Source of the DNA: Apiospora phragmitis
Lineage: Eukaryota; Ascomycota; Sordariomycetes; Amphisphaeriales; Apiosporaceae
Length of the DNA: 64,000 bases
Reading direction: 5' to 3'
NCBI GenBank assembly: GCA_038363925.1
Contig: JAQQWL010000011.1
Location: forward strand, 4,030,001-4,094,000
The position numbers and the translations under genes are program-made. The number at the start of each line of letters is the position of its first letter. The stretch's first letter is position 1. The notes beneath the pieces are model-generated. The model did not search any database and was not told the origin of the DNA. It was given only the letters and a program-made list of their open reading frames with translations. This document shows, one piece after another, positions 11,554 through 22,644 of this stretch.

Positions 11554-13762
11554 AGATGGGTTGTTGACGACTGGGCTTCCTATTTGAATTTCTATCAAGT
11601 GTTTTTTTCCCCTCTCATCGCTCTGTGATGTGTGCTGCGATAGTATCCATCCATCTGTGGAATGGCGTGCCAGGTTAGGTAGTGGTACATAAAAAAAAAA
11701 GAAAAAAGGGCACCGCCAAGCCTCCCATACGATAAGGTCCCTCCAATCGCAAAGGGTGGGTGGGGGCAGCGACTCGTTATCTTGGGAAAAAAGAGTAGAA
11801 CAGCAGTTTAGCTTGTCATCTGGCTGGTGCAAGTGTGGGGAGGACCCCGATCCTTCCTTGATCATTCCTTGGTCTGACCTTTGGAAAATACGGTCAGCCG
11901 CCTCAGGCGCGGCCAGGTCGGATATAATCACGTATCTTGACGTCGAGACATCGGACGACAAACGTGCATCATTCGTTTGCTCTTGGCCAGCTAGCCCTGC
12001 AGATACGCTCTACTCAACCGTGACACTAGAGAGCCAGCGGGCAGGCAACACTGCTTCGGATCGAGACAAAAATGGCCATGTCAGTAAGCTACAGATTTCA
12101 TGGCATGCCCGAATATCTCGTGGCTATAGGTGAGTAGGTAGGGATTGAGTTTATACACCGGTTTCCCGATTTATGCTTTGTTGTACCCTCATCGACTTCA
12201 TCGACTCGAGACAGTAGCGCACTAGAAGGTGCGTTGTGTTCTGCTCCAGGATGGACAGCAACGACATGTCTTGTTGACGTTTCCAGAACAATCCACTTTG
12301 TCATGTAGCGTGCATTGAAATAGTCTAACGAATAATGAGCGTGGTCGGGCAAGTCGCGGTTGGTCAACTAAGAATGTTCGTGGCAGGGGCTAACGTAGGA
12401 GCTCCTTTGGTTGTCTCTAGTGCAGATAACGAGACAACTTAGTGCGTCCTCAATCTCTCCGAACAGACGACTTGGCATGTTGTTTTCCTCGATGCATACT
12501 GAAGAAGCCCATACCCTGTGGCGCATAGTGCGCGAGAGTGCCATGGATTTAGGAGGTCGGTTTGCCAGAAGGAAGCGCTTGTAGTCCCAAGCGGTGTAGA
12601 CATCGCAAGGAATTTCCCCTCCAAACGACAATACATAGCTTCAAGTCGCTCCTGGTTGGCGCCGTGCAGTCGTCCGGGATGATGTGACAGACTCCTCTGT
12701 CGTCAAGGAGAGTCGGGGTTTTGGGTGGTCGCGGTTACCGGTGGTACAGCAGCGAGCTGCAAGTAGCCGGCTATCGTTTGTCATACGGTACCTAGAGGTC
12801 AGGTAGGCGCTGAAACACAGCCAATTGCCTATCGAAAAGCCGGGGTTCTGCTGGGGGCGGTAAGGGGCCAGCGCTGTCAATCTCGTCGCTATCCGCAAAG
12901 CTGTCGGCCCTATCGAGGCAAGCCCGGGCTGCCCGAGCCTCCAAGATTTGCGGCTAGTCGGCAGCCCACTACCAAAAGTTAGCATAGTAAGGACGATTAC
13001 TTCCCGGCATGGAGTGGCATGAAGTGGTTGATCACCCAGAACTGAACAGATGTCTGGATGCCCCTCAACCCCTCCTCCATGTCGAGACGTGTGAGTGGTG
13101 TATGGTGTGTTGCTGGACCCGCGCCCCCTGCTCTCACACAAGGTCACGAGGCGGTGATGAAGGCGGTACGTTGTGCGAGAAATCTTGCGGTGCGACGGAG
13201 GCAGGACAAATCAAATCGGTTTGCTCGATAGCCTGGGAACGAGCGGCATTGAGGCGCAAGGTAGCGCAAAGAGTAGCGCTCACCTTGGCTTCCTTGGAAC
13301 GATGATCTAAATGTGCATGAATTGGGAAGGCTTGAAGCACGACTGGGTCGTTGGGTGAGAAGACCCTGAATTGAAATCGCTAAGTGCCGAAAGGGCGATT
13401 TATTCCTTCATCCACCACCCACCACCCATCATCCCCGTCACTGCTGGCTGGCGGGGGTAAAGAAAGAGTACTTAGGTAGCAAGGTCGGTAGGTAGGCACT
13501 GTTACACTGCTGACATCAGATACCCTACCTACATACACGTTGTCTGCTAACCTTAGTGCAGCTTCTAGGTAAGTAGTTATTTGGATGAGCGAGCCGACTA
13601 AACGTCAGGCAACCGAACCACCAGAATGGACCAATTGCCAATCCCGCAGGACGTCGAATAAAATGCATAATGACATACCCACGATCAATGTGTTCTCTGT
13701 GTTCTGCTGTGGGCAAAGAGTGGTTTCGTCGGACGATGTGAACCTGAATCCCAATCAAGCGG

Positions 13763-13814
13763 CGTTGGGAACCGACCATGTGGAGTTATGACATAATTGG
13801 ATCGGTTCCCAACG
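13763..13814. repeat. Perfect 13-bp inverted repeat with inner stem
   Basis: CGTTGGGAACCGA at 13763-13775 is exactly complementary to TCGGTTCCCAACG at 13802-13814. Inside the 26-nt loop, AGTTATG and CATAATT can pair (six pairs plus a G-U). Transcribed, this would be a two-tier hairpin. It is not in any supported gene. Confidence 0.7.
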
Positions 13815-16480
13815 AGATGGCGGTGCTCACGTTTCAACTGGATGCTACAGTGCATCGTAACTCTGGTGCGCAAGACCATCGTTTGATGCCCGCGAGGACT
13901 GATTGGGCAAGCCGGACCGCGAAAGCCCTCTCGGCACTTTGGAGAAGGGGGTTGAGGGGTTCGAACGGGGTTAACTTTCGACGTGAGGCCAAGACTGGCG
14001 ACTGACTACATGTATTCTGCTATCTCTGGAAAGACACCGCCCATCGCATCGGGAAGCAATACACGTACGCACATCATCTACCAGCGGGGATGCACAGGCA
14101 AACTCTAAGACAGACGAGACAAACCGCAAAGGGCACAAGCGCCAAGTGCTGTAGGTGACAGATCGGCGGGAATTGGGAGGGGCCTAAGCAGGTATTCGCT
14201 CAAAATTCTACGGGCACGTTTTGTGTTGAGATGAAGCTACCGGATTTTCATCACCATCTAAGTTCTGTAAGACGGGTAGAGTCTGTGATACATGAAAAAG
14301 TTAGCATTCTCCATCCTGTGAGGGCTGCATGGCGCGTGGGATAAATGACTGTCACCGCCGGGAAAAGAAAGTTGGGATGCACGCGCACCTTCAATCGTTG
14401 GAGTCTGGATTGCAAGCGGGCCTGTTGGTTTCTTGATCGTCGAGTCTCGCGAGATAAAATGCCATGCAGATGGCATTTCATTTCCTGATGGACATTTGGT
14501 CCTCCAACGTCTGGCCGAGTCTAGGCAGGAAGCGGTAAGAGGGGTGCAGGTCAATGGCAGGCTCCAGGTCTTTGGTCTCCAAAACCCATGGCCAGGATTA
14601 GCGACTTGCAGCTCATTAGCCTTTCCTGGTACAATCATCCTGGCAACGCGCCAGACGAGAAAAAGAAGAAGGAAGCAGGAAAAGGGTTAGGGTACCCATG
14701 ATTGGACCCTTATTACTTCATGTATCATCGTCCAAGAGATCCTGACCGACAAGTGCGGTGGCATGGCGGCGAGGATGACCAGCGTCTCCCTCGACAGATC
14801 AGCCCGGCCCAGGATTGGATGCCACAGTTGAAATGAACGATTGGGATGATTGACTCGCAGAAGAACAATTGAATGGAACCAAAACCCGCCAGGAAACTGC
14901 TATGCGTAGCATTAGCATTGACATTGTGAGGCTGGACGCCGTGCAGCTAATGTCCGAGTCGGAGCTCGAGTGGAGGAGGCTAAAAATGGATAAGCAGACT
15001 GAGCGAAAGAAAGAAGAAAAAAAATAAGCGACCATTAGTAAACAGCAATGGCCATAGAGCGCGCCCGGTCTCTGTAAACAAACGGGAGCAAAACAAAATT
15101 CCCTGCGATAATATATTTGAAGAGGTATATTATAACCTGGTGGGAAAAGGCCCTGTTGGTCGACACCAAGTAGGTTCAGTCGGTGTGACAATCGCCAGAG
15201 AGGTGAATAAAGGAGATGCAGGTGTAGTCAGGAGCGTGCTGCGTTCGGCAGAATTCTTCTGCATACACTGTCATGGCTCGTATGAACAAATGAAGTCTTC
15301 GTGACCTGTTCCGCCTGTCATCAGACGGTCTTAGCCGTGGTGGTTTAACTGGCTGCCACACCCTTTCAGCAGCCATGGAGATTCCGGCCCCGGTCTAGTC
15401 TTCCAAAATCAAAATCATGGTTGCACAGCGTTTGGTGCGGGCCATCTCTCAGAGCAAGGGTCCTGGTTTCTTCCACTCGGTTGACTAGAGAGTCTATGCT
15501 AGTTGGGTTGCTGTGGGCATGACTAATTATGATGTTGGCTAAGAAACAACCCGTCTTACTGATTGATGCGAAAGTGATGAAGTGTCGATAATGCCTGGCG
15601 GACAGTAAAGCTGCTCTTGATAAGCTGTTCATCGCAGGACGACGAGGATACACTCGAGTTCACTCGATAACAAAGTCGTCGCCGTCCCCACCACCAGTCC
15701 CCTCCCATCTGTCTCTCCAAGGTCTCGTCTTGCATTCAGGTAAGGTAGGTTGTGGACGTGCACTTGCATCATTTATGTATGCCTGACTAGCCCACTTGGG
15801 CCAGATAACTTGCAGGTTTTCGCATAGCACTTGCATGGCTAGGGTAGATGTACTTTGAGTCAGGTATCTCCTCCACAGGTGGTTCGAGGACAGAAGGCAT
15901 CTGCGGCTGATACAAGCAAGATAGGCGCTCATTATTGGCCCGTCCAGTGAACTGGCTGACCGATTGGCTGACTGGGAGACTGGACCATCTGATGCTTTGC
16001 CGCCAATCTCTCGACAATACTACCACGACAAGTGCCAGTACGAGGTTTTATGGAGGTTCTTCTGAGATGGTGGAAGACCGTGCCCACAGAAGCGGGAGGA
16101 CGAGAGAGAGAGAAAGTCTTGGATCGTGATCGTACGCCTCATTCTATGAACACAACAACAACAACTGCGCACCTTTAAGAGACATCTCCATAGTAGGTGG
16201 CGGGGTAGACCCGTTGAGAAACCCCCCCGAGCAGGACGTTCTCATCGGCCTGCTTGGGACGGCCTCTGCTGGAAAAAACGGTGTTGCAGGCATGATATAA
16301 AAAAAAGACTGCAAGAGAAAGAACTACAGGACCGTGCTAGCTTTGTATCGGTACCGACTCGAACAGACTGGGGGTATCACCCGTAAGGTCTGGTAGTACC
16401 CCATGCCACCCTCGTTCCAAAAGTGGATGTACCCACACCTTACCTACCAGCATCAATCTTTCATGCTCCAGTCCCCCTCC

Positions 16481-16510
16481 CCTCCTAGAGACTCCTAGAG
16501 ACTCCTAGAG
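16481..16510. repeat. Three tandem 10-bp units
   Basis: The units CCTCCTAGAG, ACTCCTAGAG and ACTCCTAGAG are consecutive, with a period of 10 bp. They lie about 1.3 kb upstream of the LRR start codon, in a pyrimidine-rich leader region. Function unknown. Confidence 0.75.
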
Positions 16511-17825
16511 AAAACCCACCGACCGACTAAGAGCAACTGGGCCGGGGATCTGAGGAACGCCGGCACCTGCAACTTTGTCGTGGAATCCGGCTCTGGGCTC
16601 TTTTTATTATCATAATCCTCCCCAGCCGCCGCAGCCTCCTCTTGCAGCACCTTATCGTCTTCCCGACCTGCCCTTTTGCGTGCTTGAAGCGACTTGAAGA
16701 CAGAAGAAGCTTTTTTTCTTTCTTACGCACGGCGAAGCACGAACCGATCGAGGAGGCGCCGTCTACAGACAAGGATATTAGAGGAGTCGCTCCTTATCTT
16801 TGGAATTCTTCAGGTTCTGTTCTTGTTTTGCCCGAAGCCCTTCTAGCCAGCGAGCGACTTGAACGACCGCGACGAGCCATCGACACGACATACTCCCGAA
16901 GACGACTTCATAGAACCACTGTTCGAACAAACCCATTTCACTTGGTTCACGATACCGGTATGTACACCACCAAATGCTGCCCTCCTCCGAACCGTCGAGC
17001 CCTTGTGATATGTCTTCCTTTGTCTTCACTATACACAGATTTCCTCTTCACTTCCCATTTGGCCTCGATCCGTCTATGCATTGCTTTTTGGGGTTCCTGT
17101 GACTGTGACACTGCTTGTTCAAACTGCTCCAGACTTGCTGCTGCCTCACCTCCGCCCTGATTGTCCTACCCTCCACAACCGCTCTTCTCTCTTCCAACCG
17201 CCCCTCCCTCCCATTTGGCCGACCGGCCGCCCGCCCGGAGTATGATGCTCTAAGAGTGAAGTGCATGCAAAGTGTGAGAGCGAGGCCGTGGCCGTGTGAC
17301 GCAGCCTCTAGCTGCTGTTGAAGACCACTCTTCAAGATGCATCGACGTCTGTCCAGATTGCGAAACGGATCTATAAAGCCGTTATAGCATACCTCTGAGG
17401 CACCAGTAGACCTCGATGCGAGTCATGGGTGCCACACTCCTTGCTCTATAGACAGGCTTCAAGATCGACCGGCGTCTACACTCTCCACATTCTTCAACTT
17501 TGGCAGCAGGCTATCACAATTTCCCCCACGTTTGGCACTTTCTAGTCATATACGTTAAAGACCATGAGTTTCAAGTCCTCAAGCTAACTGGCATCGTCTC
17601 CCAGGACGGTATTTGGCTAGAAGCCCTGGCAGAGTCGCAAGCCGACTGATAGGAGCTTTAACTCCAAACTTCTTTTCACATCCTTCGGACGAACCTAGGT
17701 TCCTGACTGCTCTCGGAACTACCACGGATCCGGTCAACCTACGCCTCGATTATCAAACCAATCCGTGTCGCAAAACTTCCTCTCATAACCGTGTCCTCCA
17801 TGTCTTCGTAACCTCTCGATAGACA

Positions 17826-20364
17826 ATGGACTCAGAAGACGGGGAGTTCTTCGTCAAGCAGTTGGCCAGCTTCGTGCGCACGCACGAGAAGGCGCTGGCC
17901 AACGCGCTGCAACTTCGGAGGCAGAGCAACACTCCTAGGCATGGCGCCTCTCAGAGTATCTCGGCGCTACCGCCCATGCCAAAGTCACCTACGCCTTTAC
18001 CTGAACGGCCTTCAACCTCTGCATCCACGTCTAACAGTCTTGCCGCTGCCCTGTCACTCGGCTCGTTAAATTTCACGTCACACAGTATGAAGCCAGCGAA
18101 GTTGGCCTTAACGCCTCATCATCTATTCTACCTGCTATCTCGCTTCGAGGAGATGGGTATCAACGTCGGCCCCATGAAAGTACGGCTCGAAAATCTACAC
18201 GACACCTCAACGTCGGCGAACTATGTCTCGTTCCTCAGCGCGGACCAGCGGACCCACAGCCGTGGCTCCGATGTAGTCTCCATTAGGTCCGTGTCGAGTG
18301 TACGAAGCGTCATGTCGGGCATGTCGGCTCTCTGGGCTAGTTTCGGTATAGGTGCTAGTATATCGGCAGCTCGAAATGAGAAGCAGAAGGCGGCTCTCAT
18401 GGCCGACCTGAAATACCTATATTCGGCCTTCACTAAGATTCCATGTCTAAGACTGGCTCCCGATTGGCGAGCGAGACTAATTCGTGGCTATGAAGAGTTC
18501 CCCTTTGATTCTGCTGTGCCTCTATATGTTTTCAAGAACCTACAAGCTTTGGAGATTAGCGGGATTGATTTTAGGCAGTTCTTTGGATGGGATCGCGTTG
18601 CCGAGCAGATTCGGTCCCTGACACTGAAACGGGCAAGTATCGATGACCCGGCTGACATCCTGATCGACATTGTTCTGGATGACATGGACAAGAGGCGGCG
18701 GCGTAGCTCTAAGGCGCAGGCCTCACCGACCCATCCTCACTCCTCGAGCCCTCGAAGGAGCCCAACAATACCTCATGCTGAGGTGTACAAAACAGGATCA
18801 ATTCCTAGCTCCCCAGATGCGCGAAGCTCCCTGGGTGATCTTCCTGTCGGATCTTTGGGGACGGATGTTACGTCGCCGCAGGGTAGCCGTCGTGCTTCCG
18901 TTGCGAACATTGGTACAGATGACCTCAAGTCACCGACCAAATCATCCGGACGACCCCGTAGCCATTCTCCTCAGAGGCCGGCTACTTCCCGTCACCAGTC
19001 CACGGCTAACAGAGGTTCTTACAAAGTGAGACGCTCTGGCTCCGGTAGCTCGCATTCAAGTCTATCAGATTCGTGGCATAACCCCAGGCATAGTGCATCT
19101 AACCTCCTTGCAACGGGTATCCTCCCTGCCACAAAGTGGCGGTTCTTGAAGCACTTGAGCTTGGCCGACAACTCATTGACAACAATCCCAGCAACCAGCT
19201 TTGCGCCTCTGGCGAACACTCTGAACTCATTGGACCTCTCATCCAATCTTTTTACTCAGGTACCCGATTGCGTGGCCACACTCACCGCTCTGCGGGCTTT
19301 GAACCTATCGCATTGCATGATCGACTCGTTGCACTCACTGACGCGAAACCCGCTTCCCGCAATCACGGCGTTGAATCTCAGGGCCAACCGACTTGCTTCC
19401 CTTGCTGGTATCGAGAAATTGTACCCCATGGAACGCCTGGACCTTAGAGACAACCGATTGACAGAGCCGCAGGAGTTGGCTCGCCTGACAGGCATACCAG
19501 ACATTCGGGAGATATGGGTAGAAGGGAAACCCATTCACCCGCACACACAAGGACTATCGCATAACAATATTCAACTTGTTCCGCAAAACCCCAGGTTATA
19601 CGGAGGACATCATCATTGACGCATCAGGTCCATCGTACTCGGAAAAACGGTATTTGGTTGAGCGTGTCGCAATCCCTGAGGCTGTCCCGGTCGTGAAAGC
19701 GCCCGTCCCCGAGGTTCCAGCCGTCGATGTCAGCAAGCCTACCATTATCTACGCTGCACCCAAGGACCACACCATCCTTCGTAAAGAGAGGCCCACCCCA
19801 AAGGCGGTTGCCAGCGAAATTAATACGAACTCGACGCGTCGTCGGCGAACACCGAAGCGTCGTATAGTAGATCTAGCAACAAGTAATGGCGCCATCTCGA
19901 CCATGAATCCGCCTGCGGTGCAAGATATAGGCGCGGACGCTACAATTACAGCAGCTGCTTCAGAAAGCAACTACCGCATCTCACATAAGCCTGAAGTTCA
20001 GAGATCGAATACAGCGCCTACAGAGCCAGCACCAGCGGTCATGAACCCTCCCGAGGTACCTCGCATTAATACTGCGATTTTCTCGGAACAACCTACGTCA
20101 TTGTCCAGCCAGGAGTCGCCGAGCTCCTGGAACGACGTCCAGGACTGGAACGTCAGTGGCGAAGTCTACCGGCAAAAGATTGAAGCTCTGAGAGACAAGG
20201 TTGGCAATGGCTATCTGAGCGTCTTGAATGAAGAGAGCTGGGAGTCAACAAAGCCACCTACTTTCGTGGGCGACTTCTCCACTGCGCCGACCGTCCGACC
20301 GGGACCTAACACGCCCCGGACTCTAAGTGCGCAGGCAATCCACAGCGGCCGTACTCTTGGCTGA
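17826..20364 (+). CDS. Leucine-rich-repeat protein (apparent 2-nt frameshift)
   Basis: An intronless frame from 17826 (AGACAATGG context) runs to 19619; the conserved continuation lies in the +1 frame to 20364. The first half is helical and Ser/Thr-rich. The middle (about residues 290-420) is a disordered Ser/Arg/Pro linker. Residues about 435-560 hold LRRs: LKHLSLADNSLTTIP, LNSLDLSSNLFTQVP, LRALNLSHCMIDSL, ITALNLRANRLASLAGIE, MERLDLRDNRLTEP. The expected end cap continues in the second frame as KDYRITIFNLFRKTPGYTED. The switch lies at (CA)4, 19542-19549: one more CA would restore HPHTHKDYRITIFNLF and give 846 residues. The tail is basic and Ser/Pro-rich. The layout recalls STK11IP-type LRR proteins of fungi, but I do not recognise a specific function. 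The gene points the same way as the esterase downstream. Confidence 0.82.
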
Positions 20365-21275
20365 GTAACGACTCGCATACCCTCTACCCCTTACCCGTTC
20401 GACAGGACCGAGATCCGGTCCGGAGCGGTTCGTACATGCACTCCCTCTCGTGTGTTGGGAGTTGTTTTGAATGCATACCTATACACCCCCGCAGGATTGT
20501 GTTATTCTAGTTGTTCGTGTTTCGATGTTAACGGAGCATAGCGTCATGGCGTTATTGGAGGGATTGTTGGTCTCATGATGATTTTGGGGGTTTTCTGCGG
20601 TTGTCTTGCATGTTCTGATCTTTCCGGCTACGATACACCCCACTTTCGTATGGATTTCTGCGTTTTGGTTGTTGTATAGGTTCTTGCATTTGTTTCTGGA
20701 ATGACATAGTGCAGGGAGTAGAGCGCCGTCTGCTGTGCAAGAAGAGTCTTGTATCAGGTTAGAGGAGGACAGCAAACTTACTTGTCGGCGTGTTGAGCGC
20801 ATGGCTTCAGGAAAGGCATCTGGGCATTATTGAGCAGTTTCCAGGGCTCATCGGCGGCGGCGTGATGGCTGATCAAAATAAACCGTGTCTTTTCCCTCTT
20901 CCAACCAGATCCTGCTTGGCCATATATGATTTGTTGTAAACGCCCCATGTGTACCGTAATGACCAGCGACCGAGTGAGGTTAAATCAACGTATCCTTGAT
21001 TAATCATTTGTGAGTACCGTATCTACAGCTCGCAACTTCTCATGGCCAGTCGGCGAAATTAAGGTGATTGGCCGGCAGCGGAGATTAATTATAAGCTTCG
21101 CCATGTAGGTTATGTGTTAGCGTAATCGTGGTTCCTGCATGGCAGAGAAGGGCTGATCATGGGGAAATTCTGCATCTGCATCTGCATCTGTCGGTATCTT
21201 CTCAAAGTTGCCGACTTGGTATTATTGTTTCGTTCTTCAACACATTTAACATAACCAAGTACGCCATCAATAATC
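20365..21275. other. Intergenic, 3' UTR and esterase promoter
   Basis: No gene is supported. A short hexamer repeat, (TCTGCA) about 3.7 copies, lies at 21169-21190, roughly 90 bp upstream of the proposed esterase start codon. Confidence 0.45.
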
Positions 21276-22644
21276 ATGCCTCCTCGTACCAGGGAAGAAT
21301 TGCTACCCTTGGGGTCGCAGACCCCGCTCTTACCGCTGTAAGCATACCGACCGTATTCCCCTCCCTGAGAAGGGACAGTAGGTAAACATTGGGAGAAAAC
21401 TTGTCTCTGAGTCTTGCATTGCCCATGTATACTAAGAACTTGAGAAGCACCCGATCCGAGATCCGGAGCCGTCGGACCCGTACTATGGGAGAAACGACCA
21501 CGCCGCCCGCCGTGAGCACCGGGCTACCAAGCTGCGCGAGCCCCACCATCTGCGCTACCTGCCGGGGCCCATCCCAGACCAGGTCGAGGAGGAGGACCGC
21601 AAGATCCCCGTGCGCGAAGGCGCCGAGATCACCGTCCGGATCTATCGGCCTGCAAAGAAGGTGGCGGCCGCGGCGACTGCGCGGGGCAGACCCCTCGTCG
21701 TCATGTATCACGAGGGCGGGTGGGCAATGGGCGACCTGTCCGATGAGGAGGTAAACTGCAGGTTGTTTTGTAGGGACCTCGGAGCCGTGTGTGTCAATGT
21801 AGACTACAGGTATGTGCAGCTTACATGGCTCGTAGAAATCGACTACTTTCGTGTCTTTTTGGGGGGGACGGCTACTGACTATATACCTCCTAGGCTGGCG
21901 CCCGAGTACCCATTTCCGACGTGGATTAATGATTCTTGGGACGCCTTGCAATGGGTATGTTTATCCGTTTTGTTGAACACACTCTCCCTTAATGTGTGTC
22001 ATGGACATTAAGTACTGCGAATATCTTTATTCAGGCTGCCAAAAACGCCGCCTCCATCGGCGCCGACCCTTCGGCAGGCTTCATCATTGGTAGGGGCTCG
22101 GCGGGCGGTAATATCGCCGCCGTCCTTGCGCACGTAGCCCGCGACGAGGGTCTGTCGCCTCCCCTGACGGGCCAGTATCTCTGTGCCTGCCATTACTTGC
22201 TTTCGGCGGCCCGAGCTGATCCCCGAGCGCTACCGGGACGAGTACCTGAGCCACCCGGGCGTGACGCGCAGCGAAGACCAGGGCACCGACCCGGTCCTCA
22301 AGGACCTCGAACAGGCCGAGGTCGGCCTGCGGATGCTGCTGAAGGTCGACACCGAGAGCCCCCTCTTCGTGCCGTTCCTATTTGGCGAGAAGTCCGCCCG
22401 GGGCCACCGGGATCTGCCGGCGGCCTATCTGCAGGTCTGTGGCCTCGGACTCCTGCGCGACGAAGGCCTGATCTACGAGCGTGTCCTCCGCGAGGAGGCC
22501 GGCGTCCGCACCCGGCTCGATCTTTATCCGGGCCTCGGCCATTACTTCTGGACCAACTATCCGCGACTCGAGGCCAGTCGCCGGTTCGTCGAGGATACAG
22601 TGCAGGGCGTGAAGTGGCTACTCGAGCAGCAGCAAAAGGCCTGA
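21276..22644 (+). CDS. HSL-type alpha/beta hydrolase / esterase (two apparent frameshifts)
   Basis: Four exons: 21276-21337, 21445-21809, 21894-21954 and 22035-22644, with introns of 107, 84 and 80 nt. The oxyanion-hole motif is YHEGGWAMGD (about residue 108; HGGG in most relatives). The nucleophile elbow is GRGSAGGN (about 182), and the catalytic His is in PGLGHYFW (about 331). Other family landmarks are VNVDYR/LAPEYPFPTWINDSWDALQW and LPAAYLQVCGLGLLRDEG. These mark the hormone-sensitive-lipase (abhydrolase_3) family, which hydrolyses short esters or lactones. Exon 1 needs one more G in GGGG (21311-21314) to read REELLPLGVADPALTA in phase with exon 2. Exon 4 needs one more TG at 22182-22185 to read TGQYLCVPAITCF. 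With both, 366 residues in one frame. It is either a sequencing problem or a decaying gene. Substrate unknown. Confidence 0.84.

Larger units (their letters stand above)
11554..17825. other. Gene-poor intergenic tract (right part) and LRR-gene leader
   Basis: No convincing gene is visible in 6.3 kb. Frames such as 16642-17160 (172 codons) look like random frames in a pyrimidine-rich leader. The final 1.2 kb (about 16600-17825) is rich in CT tracts and is plausibly the long 5' leader of the LRR gene, perhaps with leader introns (CAG at about 17605). Structural oddities are listed separately: an inverted repeat at 13763-13814 and a 10-bp tandem at 16481. Confidence 0.45.

Noticed and set aside
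14680..14695. GGGTTAGGG, telomere-like
   Set aside because: A single short occurrence rather than an array, so no evidence of an interstitial telomere.
16642..17160. 172-codon frame upstream of the LRR gene
   Set aside because: Pyrimidine-rich leader sequence without a recognisable domain; more likely a 5' UTR.
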